Below, piece after piece: positions 42,469 through 50,365 of a stretch of 64,000 bases of DNA (position 1 is its first letter; each line of letters begins with the position of its first letter). This DNA comes from Lentisphaerae bacterium WC36 (GTDB lineage Bacteria > Verrucomicrobiota > Lentisphaeria > Victivallales > SZUA-371), in the NCBI GenBank assembly GCA_020683205.1, contig CP085689.1:1302001-1366000 (forward strand), given 5' to 3'. The position numbers and the translations under genes are program-made. The notes under the pieces were generated by a model that saw nothing but the letters and a program-made list of their open reading frames with translations, did no database searches and was not told the origin of the DNA.

Positions 42469-43347
42469 TTATACAAAATTGTTATTTTTTAAAAAATCTT
42501 CGATATATTTTACCATTTCCATTGGAGAATCTTCCATTGGTAATGCACCTGATTCTTTAAGTAGTTTGACTTTTGCTTGCGGATAAAACTGTTTCCAGTG
42601 CTTAAGTGTGCTTAATGGGAAACGCCAATCTAAGACACTCCAAATGATTAACACTGGGTGTTCTTTAAACATCCATAGTCCATGTTCAATTTCTAGCATG
42701 ATTTCATAGGAATAGTGTGTTAAATCCATCGGTACATCTTTTATGAAGGCATCAATTCCAATGCGATGTTCTGGACAATCAAAAGGTTCCATGTATTGTT
42801 TGCGAATTTCTTTCGGTAGTTTTTTACTCCCTGTAAAATTTAAGCAACATTTTTGATATAGGTTAAATTTTCTTATAAGGTAACTACCTATTTTAGGAAT
42901 TCTAAAAAGAGAAACTCGCAATGGCAGGTAATCAACAGCAAACGCTGCAGAATTAAGAAAGATAATACCACTAATGCGGTGAGGATGACGTTGTGCAAAT
43001 CCCATGCCTATTGGTGCCCCCCAACCATGCATAACCAGTGTAATTTCTTCTAAGTTTAATTCAAAAATTATGCGCTCTAGATTATCAATATGATTTTCAA
43101 GGTTGTATTGATAAAGTTGTGGTTTGTCAGAAAGTCCCATGCCCATATAGTCAGGCGCAATAACCCTATGATTTTTTGTTAGCTCGCTAATCACTTTGCG
43201 GTAACAAAAACTCCAGTATGGATTGCTAGGTAAAAGTACAATAACAGGACCATCTCCTTCATCAAAATAATGTATTCTATTACCACGAATAGTAATGAAG
43301 TGTGACTCAAAAGGAGTATTATGATCTTGTTTTTTGTTTTTAAACAT
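42469..43347 (-). CDS. Alpha/beta hydrolase fold protein lacking catalytic residues
   Basis: A 292-residue protein aligning along its length with haloalkane-dehalogenase/epoxide-hydrolase-type enzymes (YRKVISELTKNHRVIAPDYM, GMGLSDKP, VLIIWSVLDWRFP). The residues needed for catalysis are changed. The nucleophile elbow, usually VxDWGG or VGHSxGG, reads LVMHGWGAPIG, with Gly at position 108. The catalytic His position in ESGALPMEDSP is Ala268. The HG oxyanion pair near residue 40 reads PSNP. Only the acid D240 is kept. It is therefore probably a non-enzymatic scaffold or binding protein. It lies 23 nt after the zinc-ribbon gene and 3 nt before the hypothetical gene. Confidence 0.85.
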   Translation of the reverse strand: MFKNKKQDHNTPFESHFITIRGNRIHYFDEGDGPVIVLLPSNPYWSFCYRKVISELTKNHRVIAPDYMGMGLSDKPQLYQYNLENHIDNLERIIFELNLEEITLVMHGWGAPIGMGFAQRHPHRISGIIFLNSAAFAVDYLPLRVSLFRIPKIGSYLIRKFNLYQKCCLNFTGSKKLPKEIRKQYMEPFDCPEHRIGIDAFIKDVPMDLTHYSYEIMLEIEHGLWMFKEHPVLIIWSVLDWRFPLSTLKHWKQFYPQAKVKLLKESGALPMEDSPMEMVKYIEDFLKNNNFV

Positions 43348-43370
43348 AGCAATTACTCTTGATTATTTGG

Positions 43371-44051
43371 TTATTTTAAAGTTATTTCATACTTTCCGCG
43401 TTTATCTTTATCTTTTGATTTACTAATTTTAATTGATTCAATCATTTTAGCAGTTTTATATAAATTCTGATAACTTTGAGTCCTTTTTAGAAATTTCCAT
43501 TTATCATCAACAATTTTTTGTAACCCGAAAATTGCTGGAAAATAACCTACTTTTGTACCAGTAAATTTTGGTTCTTCACCTGAAAAATCAACTTTTGCTG
43601 CAAATCTAAGATTTATTACACTATAGTATTGAGCTATTACTCCAATAACTGGCTTGCCAAATTCTAAATTAAATAAAATTCTTTTGTCGCCAGATATTCG
43701 TTTAAAAATTACTTTTAATTCATAGCCATTGATATAGAATTTTTTCTTTTCACCAACTTCGCCTGATTTCAAGATGTTACTCAATTCTGTAGCATCAGGG
43801 TTTTCTAGTACTGACCCAGATGGATCATTAGGCATAAACGGGAAAAATATTGATACTGCTGGAATTGATATTAAGAAAAAAACAATTACTACAATAATAA
43901 AAGGTAATTTTTTTACAAATTTTTGCCATTTAGTTTCTTGGCCTGCAATTAGTGCTTCATCAAGTTCAAAAATAAGTTTTTCACCACATTCGCGACAGTG
44001 CACCGCACCCATAATATTTACTGCACCACATTTTGAGCAATCGACATCCAT
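43371..44051 (-). CDS. Zinc-ribbon membrane protein
   Basis: A 226-residue protein with an N-terminal zinc ribbon (CSKCG at residues 5-9 and CRECG at 19-23), then a single membrane segment near 49-70 (FIIVVIVFFLISIPAVSIFF) and a 150-residue C-terminal domain that should lie outside the cytoplasm. That domain has strands such as GYELKVIFKRISGDKRILF and no motif I know. It is the first gene of a three-gene minus-strand operon with the defective hydrolase and a small hypothetical protein. Topology suggests it transmits or anchors something at the inner membrane. Confidence 0.8.
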   Translation of the reverse strand: MDVDCSKCGAVNIMGAVHCRECGEKLIFELDEALIAGQETKWQKFVKKLPFIIVVIVFFLISIPAVSIFFPFMPNDPSGSVLENPDATELSNILKSGEVGEKKKFYINGYELKVIFKRISGDKRILFNLEFGKPVIGVIAQYYSVINLRFAAKVDFSGEEPKFTGTKVGYFPAIFGLQKIVDDKWKFLKRTQSYQNLYKTAKMIESIKISKSKDKDKRGKYEITLK

Positions 44052-44158
44052 AATATTGACTCTAACCTTCTATTTTGTTAAAATTATTTACTCTTAAACT
44101 TATATTTAATTACTATATCGTTGTTTTTAGTAAAAAACCACTATTTTTTTTAATTTAT

Positions 44159-45241
44159 TTATAAAAAAGGATAATTGATTTTTTTATTATTTATTCCCAG
44201 AAATTTACCATTATAAAAAAAATTTGGTTGTAAATTTACTTTTCCACCGCCTTCAGGTAGATCAATTGCAAATGTTGGTGTGGCTAGTGAGCTAGTTTTG
44301 CTTCTTAATTCTGACATTAATTCAAGACCTTTCTCGACGCCTGTTGCAAAATGTTCAACAGATTTTATTGGATCGATGTGGAAAAGGTATAATGGGATAA
44401 TTTTGTTGGCAATCAATTCTTTGAATAGTTTTTCAAGTTCGCTTGTAGAATCATTAACTTCTTTTAATAATACGCTTTGGTTTAAAACATTAATACCATT
44501 TTGAATTAACATATGGCATGCTTTTAAGGATAGAGGTGTTAACTCATTGCAATGGTTGAAGTGAGTTATAATCCAAACTTTAGAGCGTTTAGCTAACTCT
44601 TTTGCGAAGTTTTCAGTCATTCTATGTGGCAAGGTCACTAGCATTCTGGTACAAATTCTAATCACAGAAATATTTTGACATTCTGAAATTTTATCTATGA
44701 TTTTTAGAATTTTTTCATCACTCATGATTAATGGATCTCCGCCAGTTAAAAGAACTTCGCTGATTTCAGGAGCTTGTTGTAAATATTTAACAATATTATC
44801 AACTTCTTCCAATGAAATATTTTGACATTTTTTATTACTGTTCCACTGTCTTTTTCTAAAGCAAAAGCGGCAATGCATAGCACATTCATTGCTGGTTAAA
44901 ATTACGACTCGGTCATTATATTTGCGAATAACACGCTTGGTCGGCATTAGTTCAGTTTCATTTAAACCATCAAGCGATAACTCTTTTTTAGGAGTTAATT
45001 CCGCAGCGCTTGGAAAACATTGCTTGAAAATTGGATCATTAAAAACATCTTCTTTGTTTATTAAATCTGCGTAATATTTTGTTACTAAAACGGGATATTC
45101 TTTTGCAACTTTAGAAATTTTGCCATCAATTTCAACGTTTAGGTATTCAGCTAAAGATTGCAAATCAGAAAAAGAGTCGGCAAAGATTTTTTGCCAACCC
45201 TTTTTGTTAATACAATTATCAATTAATTGAGTTTTATTCAT
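44159..45241 (-). CDS. kamA: KamA-family radical SAM aminomutase
   Basis: A 360-residue radical SAM protein of the lysine 2,3-aminomutase/EpmB family. The iron-sulfur cluster cysteines are in ECAMHCRFCFRKR near residue 118, with LLTGGDPL near 164 and IRICTRMLVTLPHRM near 195. The C-terminal DLPEGGGK, near residue 327, resembles the PLP-lysine motif of KamA (D.PGGGGK). It is shorter than clostridial KamA (about 416) and close to EpmB (about 342), so either lysine to beta-lysine conversion or beta-lysylation of elongation factor P is possible. No efp or epmA gene is in the window. It starts 3 nt after pgi, so they share a message. Confidence 0.85.
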   Translation of the reverse strand: MNKTQLIDNCINKKGWQKIFADSFSDLQSLAEYLNVEIDGKISKVAKEYPVLVTKYYADLINKEDVFNDPIFKQCFPSAAELTPKKELSLDGLNETELMPTKRVIRKYNDRVVILTSNECAMHCRFCFRKRQWNSNKKCQNISLEEVDNIVKYLQQAPEISEVLLTGGDPLIMSDEKILKIIDKISECQNISVIRICTRMLVTLPHRMTENFAKELAKRSKVWIITHFNHCNELTPLSLKACHMLIQNGINVLNQSVLLKEVNDSTSELEKLFKELIANKIIPLYLFHIDPIKSVEHFATGVEKGLELMSELRSKTSSLATPTFAIDLPEGGGKVNLQPNFFYNGKFLGINNKKINYPFL

Positions 45242-45244
45242 AAA

Positions 45245-46831
45245 TTATTTGATATTGTAGATATACTCGTTGTCAACGAATTCACGCTCTACTGTGTATG
45301 GTAAATCACGTTTATCGTTGTTTAAAGATAATTTATTTAAAATATTTGCAACGTTAACTTCATTATCGGCACATCCTAGAGCAGCTGCAATCTCGGTTGC
45401 TGTTTTGCTTGAGCCTTTTAAAGTCTCTAAGTCTTTTTCAACTTTAATGATCAAGTTAATGATATCACTGCTAGCTAATTTATAAGCTTGTACACCTGGT
45501 TGGTGGAATGCATTGATATTAATGTATTCAGCATACATTGCGGTTGCGCGCTCATATAATGCAATAATCATGCCAAGATTAAATTCATCAACACGCTCAA
45601 TTGTAATGCTCATTACTTGACGGCCTTTATTGCGTAACGCTGCAGATAGACCAGCTTGGAAACCATGTAAGTAATCACCCATTGTGATAGTGCCTTCAAC
45701 AGGTAATTTCATTGTATCTTCTAATGATTCTATGAATGTTACAAAAAAGTCGTCACGACCATCATTTAATTGTTGGATAAATGCATGCGCATCAGTTCCG
45801 CCTTTGTTGCCAAAAACATTGATACCTTGGTATACTTCTTTGCCATCTAAGTCAAACTCTTTACCTAGGCTTTCCATGATTAATTGCTGGAAATATCTGC
45901 TTAAAAGTAATAAGCGATCAGAATAAGGAACAATTACCATGTTTTTATCGCCTTTTCCTTCGCCAGCAATATACCACATAGCTGAAAGCATTGCTGCAGG
46001 GTTTTCTAAAACATTCTCTTTGCGAGTCCAGTCGTCCATGTAGCAAGCACCCGCTAGAAACTTTTTGAAGTTAACGCCACTAAGAGCTGCAGGAAGGTGT
46101 CCAACAATACTTGTTTCACTTGTACGTCCACCAATTGACTCAGCCATTTCAAAAACTTTTAACCAGTTGTTGCCTTTTGCCAATTTATCTAATTGGCTGT
46201 CAAGCATTGTGATTGCTACAGCGTGTTTAGTGAAATCAATGCCTGCAGTTTTGTATGCGTCTTCAAATGCTAAAAGATTATTTTTGGTTTCTTGAGTTCC
46301 ACCTGATTTAGAGATGTTAACGACAAGAGTTTGTTCTAAATTAACGATATTTGTTACATCACTAAATCCAGATGAATCAGTATTATCTAAAAAGTAAATT
46401 TTTAAGTAATCATTGCGTTTTGCGCCACTTAATTCATTGTAATAAGGACCATTGATAGCATATTGCATTAATTGAGGACCAAGTGCTGACCCACCAATGC
46501 CGTTGATTACGGCGTATTCAAATTTTTTCCCATTGCTACCAGTGATTTTTCCAGTACGAACATCTTCAACAAATTGTTCAACATCAGCAAAAAGTTCACT
46601 TTTAGGGTATTCAATACGGTCAGTAAAGTGAGTGACTTGACGATTTTCATCAGGGTTTTTGATTTCTCCTGCTTCAAGTTTTTTCATCTCAGTAAAGGCA
46701 CGTGATAATTTATCATTCATGTTTTCAAGACTTTGTTCTGAAAATTTCATGCCTGCGAAATTAATGCTGAAGCCACTTTTACCATCTGTAATAGTGTATT
46801 TATTGACTCTGTTAGTCCAATCTGAACTCAT
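45245..46831 (-). CDS. pgi: Glucose-6-phosphate isomerase
   Basis: Pgi interconverts glucose-6-phosphate and fructose-6-phosphate. The 528-residue protein has the phosphate-binding NISKSGGTQETKNNLLAF near residue 173, GKEFDLDGKEVYQGINVFGNKG with the catalytic Glu near 323, TDAHAF with the His near 347, and QAYKLASSDII with the Lys near 447. A Ser-Asp-rich region DNTDSSGFSDV near 149 is also conserved. It is the first gene of a two-gene minus-strand unit with kamA. A 350-bp gap separates it from the tRNA cluster. Confidence 0.95.
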   Translation of the reverse strand: MSSDWTNRVNKYTITDGKSGFSINFAGMKFSEQSLENMNDKLSRAFTEMKKLEAGEIKNPDENRQVTHFTDRIEYPKSELFADVEQFVEDVRTGKITGSNGKKFEYAVINGIGGSALGPQLMQYAINGPYYNELSGAKRNDYLKIYFLDNTDSSGFSDVTNIVNLEQTLVVNISKSGGTQETKNNLLAFEDAYKTAGIDFTKHAVAITMLDSQLDKLAKGNNWLKVFEMAESIGGRTSETSIVGHLPAALSGVNFKKFLAGACYMDDWTRKENVLENPAAMLSAMWYIAGEGKGDKNMVIVPYSDRLLLLSRYFQQLIMESLGKEFDLDGKEVYQGINVFGNKGGTDAHAFIQQLNDGRDDFFVTFIESLEDTMKLPVEGTITMGDYLHGFQAGLSAALRNKGRQVMSITIERVDEFNLGMIIALYERATAMYAEYININAFHQPGVQAYKLASSDIINLIIKVEKDLETLKGSSKTATEIAAALGCADNEVNVANILNKLSLNNDKRDLPYTVEREFVDNEYIYNIK

Positions 46832-47184
46832 TGTAAATTCTCCAAATTTAGTTCTTGGTTATATTCTTTTAATATTTTATAATTTTAAATTTAATATAAG
46901 TTTATATTTTCTAAGTATACGTTACATAAAAAATATTTGAAGTAATAAATTTCCCATAAAATTGTAAAAAATCAAGTTATAACGTTAATAAATTTATAAA
47001 TTAGACATGAAAAAAGTAGTTAATTATTTAATCTGTAAGAGATTAGGCTAAAAATTAAGAAATGTTGCTTAATTTTTTTTAATTTTTTTTAATTTTTTAA
47101 CTTGTAAAATGAAAAAAACTGAGTAATTTAATGCTACAACGAAAACATAAGTTGTTAGTTAATTCAAAATTGAATAGACAAGTT
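46832..47184. other. 353-bp AT-rich gap before the tRNA cluster, with phased T-tracts
   Basis: No gene is seen. It should hold the pgi promoter and the tRNA promoter. A run of three AATTTTTTTT-like units in exact 10-bp phase (47071-47098) predicts intrinsically curved DNA. A weak promoter match, TTGTAA (47102-47107) with TAATTT (47125-47130) at a 17-nt spacing, follows it. Confidence 0.5.
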
Positions 47185-47258
47185 GCGAGTATGGCATATC
47201 GGTTGTGCACCAGCCTTCCAAGCTGGTTAGAGGGGTTCGACTCCCCTTACTCGCTCCA
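47185..47258 (+). tRNA. tRNA-Gly (UCC), copy 1
   Basis: A full cloverleaf: acceptor stem GCGAGTA/TACTCGC, D arm GCAT/GTGC, anticodon stem CCAGC/GCTGG with loop CTTCCAA (anticodon UCC), T arm AGGGG/CCCCT with loop TTCGACT, discriminator U and an encoded CCA. It is followed by tRNA-Tyr after 3 nt. Confidence 0.97.
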
Positions 47259-47261
47259 TGT

Positions 47262-47346
47262 GGTGGGATTCCCGAGCGGCCAAAGGGGGCAGACTGTAAA
47301 TCTGCTGCGGAATGCTTCGGTGGTTCGAATCCACCTCCCACCACCA
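47262..47346 (+). tRNA. tRNA-Tyr (GUA), copy 1
   Basis: A class II tRNA of 85 nt with acceptor stem GGTGGGA/TCCCACC, anticodon stem GCAGA/TCTGC with loop CTGTAAA (anticodon GUA), a long variable arm (TGCGGAATGCTTCGG region) and T loop TTCGAAT. A73 and CCA are encoded. Confidence 0.97.
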
Positions 47347-47440
47347 TTTTTTTTCTTAACTAAATTCGTTGTAGCTCATAAAATTGTTTATTAAAAGATT
47401 GAGTTTTTCAACCTGTAATATGCAATGACTCAAGATTAGT

Positions 47441-47514
47441 GCGAGTATGGCATATCGGTTGTGCACCAGCCTTCCAAGCTGGTTAGAGGGGTTCGACTCC
47501 CCTTACTCGCTCCA
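47441..47514 (+). tRNA. tRNA-Gly (UCC), copy 2
   Basis: This is identical, base for base, to the tRNA-Gly at 47185, including CCA. It lies 94 nt after the first tRNA-Tyr and 24 nt before the second. Confidence 0.97.
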
Positions 47515-47538
47515 TTTTTTAATATGAATTATACTTTT

Positions 47539-47623
47539 GGTGGGATTCCCGAGCGGCCAAAGGGGGCAGACTGTAAATCTGCTGCGGAATGCTTCGGTGG
47601 TTCGAATCCACCTCCCACCACCA
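47539..47623 (+). tRNA. tRNA-Tyr (GUA), copy 2
   Basis: This is identical, base for base, to the tRNA-Tyr at 47262. The flanking bases differ, so identity stops at the tRNA ends. hpt follows 36 nt later. Confidence 0.97.
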
Positions 47624-47659
47624 TTTTTTACAAAAAATAATAATAAAATGAAATAAAAT

Positions 47660-48199
47660 ATGAATGTACCAAATATCGAAAATGTAATCGTTCGGTTTTC
47701 TGAAGAGGAAATTGCAACGAAAGTTTCTTTTTTAGCGGATCAGATTAATAAATACTACCAAGATAGTGGAGTTTTAGATGTAATATCTTTAGCTAATGGT
47801 GCACTTATATTCACTGCAGATTTACTTCGCCAAATAAATGTTCCTTTACGTTTACATACAATCAAGGCTTCATCGTATTTTAATGAAATGAAAAGCTCTG
47901 GAAAAGTTACTGTTACAAGTTTAAATTTAGAAGCTTTTGACGAAGCATCAAATCTTTTAATTATTGATGATATTCTTGATACAGGTAATACTATGCAAAA
48001 GTTAAAAGATATTTTCAGTGAGGCAGGTCTTGAAAACTTTAAAATTTGCACATTGCTTAATAAACGTGAAGCTCGTCAGCAAAATATTGATGCAGATTTT
48101 TCTGGATTTGATGTTCAGAATGAATTTTTAATTGGCTACGGTTTAGATTTTCAAGGATTTTTTAGAAATCTAAAGTATATTGGTGTTTTAGAGAATTAA
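47660..48199 (+). CDS. hpt: Hypoxanthine phosphoribosyltransferase
   Basis: Hpt salvages hypoxanthine and guanine to IMP and GMP with PRPP. The 179-residue protein has the PRPP-binding LLIIDDILDTGNTM near residue 105, SLANGALIFTADLLRQI near 43 and the C-terminal FLIGYGLDFQGFFRNLKYIGVL typical of this subfamily. There is no clear Shine-Dalgarno; the ATG is preceded by AT-rich bases only. It lies 36 nt downstream of the tRNA-Tyr copy and may be read through from it. Confidence 0.93.
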   Translation: MNVPNIENVIVRFSEEEIATKVSFLADQINKYYQDSGVLDVISLANGALIFTADLLRQINVPLRLHTIKASSYFNEMKSSGKVTVTSLNLEAFDEASNLLIIDDILDTGNTMQKLKDIFSEAGLENFKICTLLNKREARQQNIDADFSGFDVQNEFLIGYGLDFQGFFRNLKYIGVLEN

Positions 48200-48237
48200 A
48201 GCTTTAGTGTGACAATAGTGTTCAAATGGTTAAATTT

Positions 48238-49680
48238 ATGAAAAAAATTCTCTTTTTGACACTTTGTTGTTTTGTAACGTCTTGTTCATCAATAGTAGAT
48301 TCACATAAACAAAAAAAAGAATTGCTCAGGGATTTTGAAAAAGCAAAGTCTAAAAGTACTACTAAAAAAATTACAGATAAATTAAAATCAACAAAAAATA
48401 GTGGTGATCAGCTAATGTGGAATTTAGAGGCTGGAACTAATTATTTTATCAATTATGATTATAAAAACAGCCTAGTGCAATTTTCGACGGCTGAGAAAAT
48501 TATTAATGATTTTGATTCACGTGCAGTGATTAATGCACGTGGGATTTCTTCAGAAATTGCCGTAAGTGTAACAAATTTAAATGCTTTACCATATGATGGT
48601 TTTGGGTATGATAGAATTATGGTGAATTGCTATAAAGCATTAACTTATTTTGCTTTAAACAATACAGAAGCTGGTTTAGTTGAATTAAGAAGGTTGCGTA
48701 ATACTCAGAAAATAATTGAGAAACGTCATCAATCGCAAATTCTAGCTGATCGTAAAAAAATTGAAAAAGAAAACCTCCAATTAAAAAAAACAGTTTCAGA
48801 AGATTCTATTAATTCAAGTGATAATATGAAAAATATTGCTATTGATCTCAAAAAAAATTGTGAAAAGAAATATGGCAATTTGATGAACCCTTTTGCAACA
48901 TATCTTTCAGCGATTGGTTATTTGTATGAAAATAATAGCTCTGAGGCATTAGTTGATTTTAAAAATTTGTATCGCATTGAAAAAAATAATGATTATGTGA
49001 ATAGTCATTATGTTGAATTGTTAAATAAATTTGGTGAAAAAATTCCAAAGGATTTAGAAAAATACAATTTACAGAAACCTGATGACAAAAAGGTATACAT
49101 AATTTTTGCAAATGGTCGCTCTGCTGCTTATGAACAACAAAAATTTTGGTTAATTTTGCCTTATGTTGGCTATACAGGTTTGGCGTACCCAAAGATTATT
49201 TTTTATAATAATAACATTAAAGGAGCAGTCATCAAAACTGATTCTCAACAGTATAAATTACAAAAAATTGCCAGTATGGACGCTGTTATTGCCGAGGAAT
49301 ATAGTGATCGTTTAGCACCAATGATAACGCGAATTGCGGTTTCTTATGTGGTTAAAGAGCTTGCCAGTTATACTGCGGTGGAGGCTACTAGAAACAAGGA
49401 TAACTCAAATGATCTAGGTGTTATTGCTACGTATATTGGAACGGGAATTTATAAATATATATTTAATACTGCAGATACTAGATCGTGGGAACTATTGCCT
49501 AAAGAGTATTTGATTGCCAATATTCCATGTCCAAAAAGTAAAAAATTAGAATTGCAACCTTTACCGACTGGTGATAAATTAAATATAAAGATTGATAATA
49601 TTAACGCAAAAATTATAATTGTTTATTTGCGCAGTAATTCAAATCAAATAATATCGAGTAATGTATTTTATTTAAAATAG
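48238..49680 (+). CDS. COG3014-like lipoprotein, partner of LpoB
   Basis: A lipoprotein of 480 residues from the chosen start (MKKILFLTLCCFVTSC, lipobox VTSC). An ATG four codons upstream is also possible, and neither has a clear ribosome binding site. Residues 40-290 look like helical repeats (LMWNLEAGTNYFINYDYKNS, CYKALTYFALNNTEAGLVEL, FATYLSAIGYLYENNSSEAL). The C-terminal half has RLAPMITRIAVSYVVKELASY and RSWELLPKEY. This pattern fits the uncharacterised COG3014 family, which I recall beside lpoB in other Gram-negatives. Here lpoB follows after 13 nt. A role in controlling peptidoglycan synthesis at the outer membrane is inferred from that pairing. Confidence 0.8.
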   Translation: MKKILFLTLCCFVTSCSSIVDSHKQKKELLRDFEKAKSKSTTKKITDKLKSTKNSGDQLMWNLEAGTNYFINYDYKNSLVQFSTAEKIINDFDSRAVINARGISSEIAVSVTNLNALPYDGFGYDRIMVNCYKALTYFALNNTEAGLVELRRLRNTQKIIEKRHQSQILADRKKIEKENLQLKKTVSEDSINSSDNMKNIAIDLKKNCEKKYGNLMNPFATYLSAIGYLYENNSSEALVDFKNLYRIEKNNDYVNSHYVELLNKFGEKIPKDLEKYNLQKPDDKKVYIIFANGRSAAYEQQKFWLILPYVGYTGLAYPKIIFYNNNIKGAVIKTDSQQYKLQKIASMDAVIAEEYSDRLAPMITRIAVSYVVKELASYTAVEATRNKDNSNDLGVIATYIGTGIYKYIFNTADTRSWELLPKEYLIANIPCPKSKKLELQPLPTGDKLNIKIDNINAKIIIVYLRSNSNQIISSNVFYLK

Positions 49681-49693
49681 GGAATAGTTTATT

Positions 49694-50305
49694 ATGAAAA
49701 AAATTATTTACATTGGTTTAGTTTCGACAATGTCTTTAATGTTTAATGGTTGTGGTTCTGCTCCAAAAAGAATTGACCCCAAAGGGGATGAAACATTAAC
49801 TACAACGGATGGTGTGAATGTAAAAGACTGGCATATTGCTGCTGATAAGGCAATTAAATCTTTACTTAGTTCTGGTGTTTTAAATCGCAATGATGGTAGA
49901 AAAAATATTGTAATGGTTAGTTTAGTAAAAAATGAAACAACTCAGCACATTAATACTGATATTTTAACAAATAAGATTCGCCGTGCAATTTTACAAAGTG
50001 GTTTGGCTATGACAACTACGGCTATTAGTGCAAATGGTATGGAAGACAAAGCGACTAAGCAGGTGAGAGATCTTTCAAAAGATAAAATGTTTGACCAAAA
50101 AACAGTGCAGAAAAATGGTACCGTTATTGCACCCGATATGAGTTTAGCTGGGAAAATTATTCAGCAGCAGACAACTCAAGGTCGTGATAAAGAATCATAT
50201 TTCTTTTTTCATATAACTTTAACTGACTTAAAAACAGGTCTTGCTGTTTGGGAAGATAATGTTGAAGTGGTAAAGCAGGAAACAAAGCCTTTGTTAGGTT
50301 GGTAA
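49694..50305 (+). CDS. lpoB: Penicillin-binding protein activator LpoB-like lipoprotein
   Basis: A 203-residue outer-membrane lipoprotein (MKKIIYIGLVSTMSLMFNGC, lipobox cysteine 20). The mature part matches LpoB/COG3417: NVKDWHIAADKAIKSLL near residue 47, IVMVSLVKNETTQHINTDIL near 75, MSLAGKIIQQQT near 155 and TDLKTGLAVWEDNVEV near 180. LpoB activates the peptidoglycan synthase PBP1b from the outer membrane, which supports a two-membrane envelope. It is transcribed with the COG3014-like gene and ends at a strong terminator. Confidence 0.88.
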   Translation: MKKIIYIGLVSTMSLMFNGCGSAPKRIDPKGDETLTTTDGVNVKDWHIAADKAIKSLLSSGVLNRNDGRKNIVMVSLVKNETTQHINTDILTNKIRRAILQSGLAMTTTAISANGMEDKATKQVRDLSKDKMFDQKTVQKNGTVIAPDMSLAGKIIQQQTTQGRDKESYFFFHITLTDLKTGLAVWEDNVEVVKQETKPLLGW

Positions 50306-50325
50306 TCATTAAGTAATAAAAATAT

Positions 50326-50361
50326 AAAAACTCCTATCATCTAAGTTGATAGGAGTTTTTT
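50326..50361. terminator. Bidirectional terminator between lpoB and the PA14 exoprotein gene
   Basis: A perfect 14-bp stem (AAAAACTCCTATCA / TGATAGGAGTTTTT) with a 7-nt loop and T-runs on both strands, between convergent stops. Confidence 0.92.
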
Positions 50362-50365
50362 AGTT

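Noticed and set aside
47131-47394. Open frames on both strands across the tRNA cluster
   Set aside because: They are made only by tRNA sequence; the cloverleaf structures explain the conservation.
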